From positions 434,001 to 498,000 of the forward strand of contig JAKLMB010000025.1 in the NCBI GenBank assembly GCA_022813625.1: a DNA stretch of 64,000 bases. The letters run 5' to 3'. This document shows, one piece after another, positions 55,507 through 64,000 of this stretch; positions within the stretch are counted from its first letter, which is position 1, and every line of letters begins with the position of its first letter. The translations under genes and the position numbers were made by a program. The notes under the pieces were generated by a model. The model had not been told where the DNA came from and searched no databases. It worked only from the letters and a program-made list of their open reading frames with translations. The stretch is from Aaosphaeria pasadenensis. Taxonomy: Eukaryota > Ascomycota > Dothideomycetes > Pleosporales.

Positions 55507-57957
55507 TCACAGTTCCATGAACGAGTCCCTGCGTACTGTATCAGAGCCCAGGATTTGGGCTGCAGCCTCAATCGCAAGGGATGTCTTCTTCACGTAGTCC
55601 GCCGCTAAGGTCAGGTTGCCCAAAGCAACAGCTTCGGTAATTCCAGGAAATGTCACTGCCATGTAACCTGTATCTACACCAGGTGCGAATATAAGATTCT
55701 GGTAGAATTCTCTTCCAGGAAGGCCACCTTGGCTGATGAAGCCCCTGGAAAACTCTCGCGCTCTACGATTAATGGAAGCAATCGTACGTGTATCATTGAA
55801 TCCAACAGATTGTCTCAACCTCTTGAAATTATCGGATTTCTGTTGGAAAACTGCGATTGCTCTCTCGAGGGCTCCAAGGTCTAATTGAGCGTGCGAATTG
55901 TCGACTACTCTTTTCAGAGCTTCCAGGTATGCGTACATCTCCACGGTATAGTTTTCAGGCTCTAGTGGGATAAGTTCATCGTTCACCAAGTGATACAGGA
56001 GCAACGTTAGATATTGACCCATAGCCTTGTGTGTAAGGAATCCAGGGTCGCAGAAATTCGACATCCAGTAGTAGGAATCGTAATTCGAATGAGTGTGGTA
56101 TATCGGATCGGTTGGTGCCCTCGTAGTTCCCATGTCAATCGATGCTATGCCACCTCTATGCACAAAAGCAGTATAATCGCTTTGTGCACCTAGGGCCTCT
56201 ATCTCGCCAGCTGATTGCTCCCATATATCATATATAGTGCTTTCAGTCTTATGGGGCCATGTCACCTTTTGGGCAATTTCTCTAGTGATTTTATGCAGTT
56301 CCGGAGAGGCAGAGAAATCTGGAACTGTACCAGCGACTCCGACGTCGATGTTCAGGTATGATACAACTGTGCCTTTGAGCCACGGTAGGAACTCCTCTAC
56401 CCATTCCGTGCTGCCGTAGAGTCAGTTCTATACATGCATATAAGGGACAATGACTTGCCTGCCGATGAGACCATATTCCTCGCCATCCCAACTGGCGAGC
56501 ACTATTGTGCGCTTTGGTTTCCAACCTGTTTTTGACAGGGCATTGAACGCCTTCGCCAGTTCAATCAAAATGGATGACCCGGAGTGTGGATCCGCTGCGA
56601 CATCATCAATATTAATGATTCACTAGAGACAAGAGACGAAATAATACCTGCACCGCCTATCATCCATGCATCACGATGATTGCCCACCACGACAACTTCA
56701 TCTTGATTTGTTCCATTGTAAATGCCAATTGTATTCCAAAGCCAAGTTGTCTCCTCCCTGGCAAGGTTTCTCAAGGATATTCTGGAACCCTGTGCCGGCC
56801 CCGTACTATAAGTAACGTTCGGAATCGCACCTATCCACCGCGTTCCGTTCACCTTTTCAGCACTCAGCCCATGCCCATTGAGCGCCTGCAAAATTGGACG
56901 TGCTTCGACCCAAGAGATGGGAAGAGATGGAATCTTTGGAACGGTCTTTTTCTCCTGCCTCGGCGAATCTTCCTTCGAAGGGTATCCCGGCGTTGTAGGA
57001 TCACCAGGGTAAGTGCTGAGGAACTGGACGCTGCCACGCTGTATGCTGGTTGGGTTTCTCGCTGGACCCTTTGGATACGCTGCTTTTCCACTGGCTTCAG
57101 TCATGTTGCCGTCGTCACCCGGGTCGGTGAAAGTGATCACGCCAATCATTCCGTTGTCCTGTGCATTGCGAACCTTCAGTCCCCTGAACGGACCGCCATA
57201 TTTTGCAAGGGCAATCTTTCCCTCCAACTCGATTCCTAGTGATTTGAGTCGGTCGAAATCACTTTGCGATCCGCGTCCTAGATATTTATGAGCTTCCGTC
57301 TGGAGTAATGCACGTTGCTCTCACCAACGTAGACATATTCAGCAGATACCTCCCCAGAATGGGAGTACCCATGAAATGCTGGAACACGATTGGGATACCT
57401 GTGGTAGGACAGCGTGAGCGTTCATAAACCATCATGGAAGATTGTGTCGTACCCTGTCGTTTCGTCCTCCTCTAAGACAGCTTCCTGTAAAGTTGGCTTG
57501 TAAATGGTCCCATTAGCTAGGGTAAGCTCAATGGATTGCTGTGTAGGGTAATTCATATAGACAACTTCAACTTCGTCAGTACGCAAATGTTGCAATACGC
57601 CACCAACTCACAATATGAATCGAGTCGCGATTCAAACCCATGCTCTTTCCATCTATCCGCTGTCCATTGTGCCATTGTTTTATTTTGCCCAGCGAGCGCC
57701 CGTCCATGAGCTGAATGTCCGATCAGCATCTATCTCATATCTTCCGAAGAGAACCCACTATAGTAGTATGACCATTGCGATAAAGACGTATTGTCAAAAG
57801 ATCCTAGTAGAATATTTTCATTCTGATCTAGTGTTGGAAGAAAATTGCTCTCACTCTCTCGTTTGAGGTGGCGTTGATGGCTACGATATCTAAGCTCCTT
57901 ATCGCACGCCTGGGCTCCAATAGCCCAGGTAAAAACAAGTAGAGAGAAAATTATCAT
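55507..57957 (-). CDS. Secreted glutamate carboxypeptidase II-like M28 metallopeptidase
   Basis: Seven exons: complement(55507..56410, 56459..56594, 56648..57277, 57325..57398, 57453..57570, 57612..57710, 57759..57957), 719 aa. MIIFSLLVFTWAIGAQA is a signal peptide. The protease-associated insert is around 150-330. Metal and catalytic residues of family M28B are all present: His364 (NHRDAW), bridging Asp375 (AADPHSGSS), Glu412/Glu413 (DGEEYG), Asp441 (LNIDVG) and His524 (YHTHSNYD). A transferrin-receptor-type dimerisation domain ends the chain. Such enzymes remove C-terminal glutamate (or other residues) from peptides outside the cell. The intron before STEWVEEF starts GCAAGT, the consensus form of a GC-AG donor, and no GT site gives the frame. 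The intron at 57571-57611 is only 41 nt and less certain. Adjacency to glutamate/5-oxoproline genes is suggestive. Confidence 0.88.
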
Positions 57958-58440
57958 GGCTTTTTCGAAGCAATTGCCTTGCAGGCGTCAACGAGTATCT
58001 TCGTGAGCTGGGATCAAGAATAGAGCGAAATTGGCTCGATGGCTGAGCTCCTATAACGGCATCCGAAATATTTGTGCCGCGTCATTATGCAGTGCTTCCT
58101 ATGTGGGTTATTCCCGCGGCTGCTCTCCTCCATGCGTAACGAGCTGCAGTTGATGTGTATATCTCACTTGGCAGCCCGTTGCATTGGGTCCGGGTATTCA
58201 ACATCCCATGTCTCTCCCCACAGTTTCGCAACAACCGTGACACAGGCAAGCACTTGAACAAATGAAGTTCTTCGCCACTAACCAAAGCAGGTCATATTGA
58301 GCACCACTTCCTAGCATGCAAAAACACCCTCAGATACATTCTAAGCAAAGTACTACGTGCATGTGACATATTTCTAGTGGGCATTCCAACATGTTTATTT
58401 GTTCGGCGGCTATAAGCGATAGTATTTACAAATCATCTAC
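57958..58440. other. Intergenic, nothing recognised
   Basis: Promoter side of the peptidase gene and 3' side of the dioxygenase gene. No distinct element was seen. Confidence 0.45.
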
Positions 58441-59648
58441 TTAGTACGCCTCCACCTCGGCCTTGTTTGTCTCAGTCACAGCGACAGTAGGTTTGGCTGC
58501 AGCAGAGCCTCCGTAGCGGTCCGTCTCATCGGCCTCTTTCATGCCACCAAGCAACAAAGTGCTTGGGGCTTTGGCTTGCATCTGAGGAGACGCAATGAAA
58601 GCTTGGAACTTTTCATCGTGCCACTGGCCAGCAGTGATGTGTCTTCCCTCGGAGTCGATGAAGGGAGTATCATCCTCTGCACGGAGAAAGTATGCAATTG
58701 AGTAACGGTGCTGCTCTGGGTGGAGTGGGACGACCCTGTGAATGCAAGACTGCATGGTGTGACCACTGGCAAATCGAAGCGAATCACCGACATTGATGAC
58801 GGCAGTACCTGGCCTCGGTGCAACGAAGCCGAACTCCTTGGACCCTGGAGGTCGGATCTGGAGACCCCACTCCTCGGCAAAAAGCAGTGTCAAGGAGCTA
58901 ATATCGGTGTGCTTCTGATGTCCCACGTTATTATCTTTGGCGGGGTCAGATGGGATATAGTGCATCATAGCCAGGGTGCTGGTGGATGGGCGGTGGTTGC
59001 GGTGGATGTGTTCAAATCGCTTGGTGCCGCTGAGTCCCAGACCAGTGGACAGGCCTGAAAGAATTGCCTTGGTGACGATGTTGGACCCGGCAATAGCATT
59101 CTCGAGGACCTTGATATCACCACTGTTCTTAATATTGCTTGGGATGTGTGGCGATTCGCGTTGAATTTCATCCCTGGAGACCTGACAAATTTCTTCAACA
59201 AGTCGTTACCTTAATTGAAGCAGTGTTACCGACCTTGATCATCTCGTATCCGTCTCTCTTCTCCTCCAAAACACCGTTGCGCGATCCAACAGGCTCGTAT
59301 CTTTATAACAATTAATTCCTTCGACTCTCCTCCAATGGAATTGATAGCTAATGCTTACCCAAGGTGAGGTGCAATGAGGCCATACTCATTCTTGACTTCA
59401 AGTGGCGACTCAAAGAACCGATGCATAAGCTTCAAAGTCTCCTGCTGATCATCAAGAAACCTGCGACCGTCGACATTTTGGAGGTCGAGATAGAAGTAAC
59501 CCTCGTCCACGCAGCACTTGACAAGTCTCTCAAGCTCGGCGGGCTCGGAGGAAAGGAGCTTAGAGAAATCGATGGTCTGCATGTCATAGACGGGCACCTT
59601 CTTGCCCATCCAGTCAACAGTCTGCGGAATCTCGATTGAGGGAGACAT
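58441..59648 (-). CDS. 2-oxoglutarate/Fe(II)-dependent dioxygenase (isopenicillin N synthase-like)
   Basis: Proposed complement(58441..59181, 59234..59300, 59359..59648), 365 aa. N-terminal DIOX_N part: VPVYDMQTIDFSKL, CCVDEGYFYLDLQNVDG, LMHRFFESPLEVKNEYG. The jelly-roll core carries the iron facial triad His210-x-Asp212 (HQKHTDISSLT) and His267 (SCIHRVVP), and the 2-oxoglutarate clamp Arg278-x-Ser280 (HRYSIAYFLR). The intron 2 donor is GTCGGT, a weaker site, but it joins YEMIK to VSRDE in frame. Members hydroxylate, desaturate or cyclise small molecules, often in secondary metabolism or hormone-like compounds; this substrate is unknown. It is on the same strand as the peptidase but has its own promoter region. 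No cofactor residue is missing. Confidence 0.9.
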
Positions 59649-61112
59649 TTTGCGTTCAGTTGAAGGTGGTGTCTGGTGTATTTGGTAGAACTTTTCAGAG
59701 AGCGCTTTAGCTTCTCAGATTGCTCGGCCGTGGCTGGGGCTTTATAGTTGAGCTGCTCATACCCTTGATATTAAGCATTTGCATATCATGTCTCTTTGGG
59801 CCTCTTCATAGATTGATTTGCATCTTAATGCGACACCTCTCCCCTCATTTTAATTCATGAGGCGGACGAATAGGAAATCTCGGGATTTCGTTTCGCAGCG
59901 AATGGACATGGAAACTCCGCAGCACCTTTCCTATCTCTCTGATAGAGCTGCATATGTCGAAATTGATATATGATGCAAGTATGTTGCGATTTTCAGATAA
60001 CTTGCTCTGTACCCCGCTGGCCACAGGGGCTTATCTGCGCATGATCCGCCCCGGCAGTTGTTGGTAGATGGTAGTCAACTCCGAGATTATCTGGCCACCA
60101 CTTCCAATTATCCCAATCCCAAATCATCTTGCCACGCTTCAATTTACTTTGAACGGTTGTGTATCATGTAGTTGGTCTCATTAATTGGTCACCATCATGT
60201 AAGGTGTTGTCGTTCCGCCAGATTTTCGTTTGTTCGCATATCGAAGACGGTGACGAGGCACTCTAGACTATGTGCCTATGACGGCAAAAAAATATAATTC
60301 ACGTGGTTCAGGGTCTGTGGCAACCTTGAGTGCAATGTGAACAGACTCTTATTGGAGAATTGATGCCGCTAGGCCATGCGTAGGGCGAGCTGTGAAATGG
60401 ACACCATCTTGCTGGAACTCAGAATATCTTAAGTAGTGGTCTGTTTGAGAATGACACAGGTTATGACACGGAAATTCATTTTAACTGCGCCCCGGCTGGT
60501 TTTAAAAGCCCTAACCAACCATTGCTCCTACTTGCACATGCTGTTGGCCTTTAGACGAACAAAATCACGCATGTGGCCGTCTCTTTTAGATTAAAAAAAA
60601 AACGGGCTCACATTACATAAAAGCACAAGACAGGTTATTGAGTATTCCACGTTCTACTGTGCATACCTGTCACCTTGAGCCAGCTTCCATTGAATATACT
60701 ACGAAATAACCGAAACAATGGCTGGTTGGGCTACAAATCTATGGAGTACGGTAGGGTAAATACTCTCTTCAGACTGTTCACACAATCCTTCCGTCAGGAC
60801 AGCTTCCTGAAAGCGTTCTTTTATACTCGAAAGAGAGGCGAGGACTCCAACACAAGTTTCACAATCAAAACTAAACTTGACGAGAATCGCCTGCTTCGGC
60901 ATCCTTCAAATGACGCGTTTTCAACAGCTTGCTTTCGAATTGTGGTTCCGCGTGCATCCGGGTGTGTGAAATGGGAGAACGACAGAGCCTATGCATCCGA
61001 CTTTTATCACTATTGACGCAATACATTTCTCGTACGACAATTATATAGCAGGTCCTCACGATTTCAGTAATTTTGCTTCTCGCCATTCGAGCTCGTGGTC
61101 CCAACTAGCATC
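59649..61112. other. Divergent intergenic region, no gene
   Basis: 1.5 kb shared by the dioxygenase (minus) and the decarboxylase (plus). It has an A run near 60594 and a 113-codon ORF at 60675-61016 without domain or coding bias. Nothing else was recognised. Confidence 0.5.
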
Positions 61113-61649
61113 ATGACATCATATCCAAGATTCCTCACGAACACCAAACTTGACCCTTCGTTCGACGACGATATCCGAGATACGCATCTGGTGTATGACT
61201 ACGATGCAGAAAACCCTGAGACAGGAGCACCGGAGAAGTGGCGTTACGAATTATGGTGTTTCTCTGAGGATCGCTGCGTGTACGCCATACACGGAGGTCC
61301 AATGGCAGGGCGTATCAACTATCAGACTTGTACTTGGCAATGTATTCGTCCCAAGGAGCTATGGCAATGCAACTGGTTAGAAGAAACTGGGACGGTGGTA
61401 TCTCTTGTGTACGACATCAAGCAACAGACCATCACAACGCTGATCAGCTTCTCGAAGGGCCACTGGGAATATCCGAAGGAGGCGCATGGTGACAAGAGAA
61501 ATTCCGAAGACTTTGCGCGTTGGAGGAAACTTGCTGAGGTCGGCAAGCAATCAGATCGATTCATGCTATCTGAGCAAGCGAGCATTGCTGAGAATTTCAA
61601 GGGGAAGGGCGCATTGATTCCCATTAAGGCAGATGCTAAAACTTTCTGA
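61113..61649 (+). CDS. Phenolic acid decarboxylase
   Basis: Intronless, 178 aa from ATG 61113. It reads as the compact beta-barrel PAD family, of usual size (bacterial members about 160-180): HLVYDYDAENP, KWRYELWCFSEDRCVYAIHG, PMAGRINYQ, then WLEETGTVVSLVYD, ITTLISFSKGHWE and a C-terminal RFMLSEQ region. The GPMAGR and W-EETGT-VSL blocks match bacterial PadC (GMVAGR, WTEPTGTDVSL), including the active-site Glu region and barrel Tyr/Arg residues. The reaction is cofactor-free decarboxylation of ferulic, p-coumaric or caffeic acid to vinylphenols, a detoxification of plant phenolics. Related MoaF-like proteins share the fold, so substrate is inferred. The fit would suit a plant-associated or plant-decaying fungus. 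Confidence 0.82.
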   Translation: MTSYPRFLTNTKLDPSFDDDIRDTHLVYDYDAENPETGAPEKWRYELWCFSEDRCVYAIHGGPMAGRINYQTCTWQCIRPKELWQCNWLEETGTVVSLVYDIKQQTITTLISFSKGHWEYPKEAHGDKRNSEDFARWRKLAEVGKQSDRFMLSEQASIAENFKGKGALIPIKADAKTF

Positions 61650-62225
61650 CGGCACAGTGCCATCATTAATGGAGCGGAATCTTGCAGGCCAGTTGGTGCA
61701 AACTAGAAATCGAATACAAGCATGACGACCACCCCATACTTGGTTCAAAGTGCGTCGAAACATACTCTAGTAATAACAATGTATACTCGTCATTCGACGA
61801 TTGTAATGCGCCAGCTCAAGAAGTCCAAATGAGTAAAGGCAACCGTAAATTCTGATCATTAATTCGCTCCTCCGAATCTTTGCCTATCCAGACCAAGAAC
61901 GCATAAAAATACCCCACCCTCGTGTCCCCACCGGCTCAAATACGTCTTGGGGGCCCCACAAACCCCAAAAGAACCACAAAGTGCTTCTGCTCTAATTCCA
62001 TGTGCGGTTAAATGAAGGAACAACTAAAACTAAACCCAGAAACGTGTTGTATTTTGACACTACAGTTATCAAATTACGCGACCACGATCATGTTTCAAGT
62101 ATTGATTCAAATTGCTGTAGTACTAATCAAGATCTGCAGTGATAGTTCTCAGTGACGCCGACGAAAACGGTATGTAGGTCTGCCGTAGCAGGGCGCGAAG
62201 GATTTCGCCCACACGGAGAGCCAAC
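61650..62225. other. Intergenic between convergent genes
   Basis: AT-rich, about 580 bp. A possible last intron and short final exon of the photolyase (acceptor CTGCAG near 62131) would lie here. Nothing else was seen. Confidence 0.45.
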
Positions 62226-64000
62226 TCACGCAGTATTTCTGCCAATTCCTGCCTTGTACCTTGACAAACATCTCTCCCTTGCGAAGCGATGTTCTACAAT
62301 TGGTTTGGGATATCCGTTTTTCTTTGCCACGTCTGCCGCCTCGCCACCAGTTTCATACGGATTATGTATTCCCTTTCCACTTATACTTGCCAATTCTGGA
62401 ATCCATTGTCTTATGAACTCACCATCTTCGTCAAACTTGCTAGACTGGAGCCAAGGGTTGAATACGCGAAAATAAGGCTGGGGGTCTACGCCAGTCGAAG
62501 AGGAAAAACCCCAACCACCAGAGTTCGAACTGAAATCTCCATCGATGAGATGGCTGATAAAGTATTGTTCTCCCAGACGCCAGTCGAGAAGAAGATGTTT
62601 GGCGAGGAATGAGGCCGTAACCATTCGGAGGCGATTATGCATGTACGCGGTACTATTGAGGGATCGCATGGCAGCATCTACGATTGGGTAGCCTGTTTGA
62701 CCCCGAGCCCATGCATCGAAGTGCTCGTCGCTGTATTCCCATTCGACATTCGTGTACTCGAACTTGAAAGGCTTGTTCATGCTAAGTCAAAGGTAAGCAT
62801 AATTCGGGGTAACAGAGCGATGGACAAGGAGCAAATTGCATACCAGATATAGGGCCAATGCACTAGCACATGCCGATAAAAGTCTCTCCATGCTACCTCA
62901 CTGATCCAGCCCTTTATCCCTTCGATGCCACCATCAAGCTTCTTCGTGGAATTCACATCTCGAGCTAATCTTACACTGGTCCTGCCAGCAAGTGTCCCTG
63001 CGGCATGATGCACACTTATCCGGGCTGTACTATTCTTACTGGGGAAATTTCGCGTCGCGTGGTATTTTCCGATTTTCTCTGTAAGAAAGTGTTGAAGGCG
63101 ATCGACTGCAGCATGTTCGCCTGCGGGCCACAATTTCTCGAGACGTTTCTTCATCTCAGAAGTCAATGTCTTACTCGACGGAGCAGATGGGATCGCGCTT
63201 TCGAACAACGACGAGAACTTCTGCTTGAAGTCTGGGGGATTTCTCTCGGGCGGATGTCGTTCTGTGAGGACGTCTGGGTGGGCGTGTAGATACGCCACCC
63301 ACGCTCGGAACCAAGGGCTGTAGACCGCATATTGCCGCCCTGCACCAGTCTGGAGCTGACCAGGTGTTACGACGCAGTCATCATGCTGTGGTTCGAATCG
63401 AATCCCTTTTCCGAGCATCATCTTGACAAGCTTCTGTTCTCGCCGTAGCTCGTCGACTTCGTACTCGATGTTGCAGAAGAAGTCCTTCACGCCCCAATTT
63501 TCAGCGAGCTCGACGAGTCGCGCCGGCAACTGCTGGCGCTCCTCAACAACTTCAATATAAAGAGGAATATCCAGATCCTCGAGATCTTTCTTCAAGACAG
63601 CCAGAGAGCGCAACTCGAAATCACATTTGGCGGGACTGACGAGGTGAGCCTCCCAATCCTGAGGACTTAGGATCCAGACCCCAATGACGCCGACGCCGAT
63701 TTCCTTTGCTCTTTTCGATGCAAGACTTAAACCTGTGTTATCTCTCGTCCGTAAATCCCTCTTGAACCAATGTATAACTGCTTCGCCCACGTCTTTACCC
63801 GTCTTTATCTTCGCAATCTTCCCTCGCGCATCCTGCGTTTCTTCGAGTATTTGATTCAGTACGTTCATCGGTCGCGGTATCTCGTTATCATTGTACATGG
63901 CGCAACGCTCGTTACTCATTTCGGCAGGATAGAATCTCCTATCAATGATTCCTAGTATTTCCTCCTGGCGCGAATGATCGAACCGAGAAACATCTGTGTT
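62226..64000 (-). CDS. phr1: Class I CPD photolyase, 5' end beyond the window
   Basis: Proposed complement(62226..62781, 62844..>64000). The frame is open to the window edge upstream of the first ATG (63919) and encodes family-like sequence there (ILGIIDRRFYPAEMSNERC), so the true start lies beyond 64000 and that ATG is internal. Antenna-binding alpha/beta domain: AVIHWFKRDLRTRDN, VWILSPQDWEAH, FFCNIEYEVDELRRE. FAD domain: ISEVAWRDFYRHVL, the splice junction giving YICMNKPFKFEY, WARGQTGYPIVDAAMR, YMHNRLRMVTASFLAKHLLLDW, then DPQPYFRVFNPW. It repairs cyclobutane pyrimidine dimers using blue light, in nucleus and probably mitochondria. Near the C-terminus ARERCLSRYKAG ends at a stop overlapping a GTGAGT donor, so a short extra 3' exon is possible. 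Confidence 0.93.

Noticed and set aside
60675..61016. 113-codon ORF before the decarboxylase
   Set aside because: No domain, no coding bias; lies in the promoter region of the decarboxylase.

Overview
The window is nuclear DNA of a filamentous ascomycete (Pezizomycotina). Genes are split by short introns (about 45-70 nt) with GTAAGT/GTATGT/GTGAGT donors and CTAAC/CTGAC-like branch sites. Intergenic stretches are long and rich in microsatellites. The protein families are fungal: Zn2Cys6 regulator, PTH11-type receptor, WSC domains, UstYa-type oxidases, DUF7514 and tricalbin. I cannot place it below subphylum. All gene models were spliced by eye.

Layout. 0-4.1 kb: a decayed patch with a truncated, frame-broken copy of an alcohol acetyltransferase, a frame-broken unknown gene, and an intact acetyltransferase. 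4.1-18.5 kb: a MUP1-type amino-acid permease, a small cysteine-containing secreted protein, a PTH11-like receptor, a double-WSC secreted protein and a Yvh1-like phosphatase. 22-35.5 kb: housekeeping genes, namely UDP-glucose pyrophosphorylase, a DUF7514 protein with an Arg/Asp/Glu-rich tail, and a tricalbin. 37-41.4 kb: the most interesting region. Two convergent genes encode membrane-anchored proteins with paired HxxHC motifs, one of them a clear UstYa/DUF3328 oxidase. Beside them lies a secreted precursor made of eight near-identical 19-residue repeats separated by Lys-Arg sites. This is the layout of a dikaritin-type fungal RiPP locus, with a candidate core around Tyr-Ile-Tyr-Pro-Ile-Pro that I do not recognise. 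42-46.9 kb: a SET-domain protein and a multi-pass membrane protein.

47.5-57.96 kb looks like a catabolic group: a Zn2Cys6 regulator, a DUF1445 (D-glutamate cyclase-like) gene, a divergently transcribed 5-oxoprolinase, and a secreted glutamate-carboxypeptidase-II-like M28 peptidase. Together these could release glutamate outside the cell and pass (D-)glutamate through 5-oxoproline. 58.4-64 kb: a 2-oxoglutarate/Fe(II) dioxygenase, a phenolic acid decarboxylase and a class I CPD photolyase that runs off the right edge.

Four copies of a short TA-flanked inverted-repeat element (MITE) are scattered through the window, one just 3' of the RiPP precursor. Two introns appear to use GC-AG rather than GT-AG ends. 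I found no rRNA, tRNA or CRISPR.
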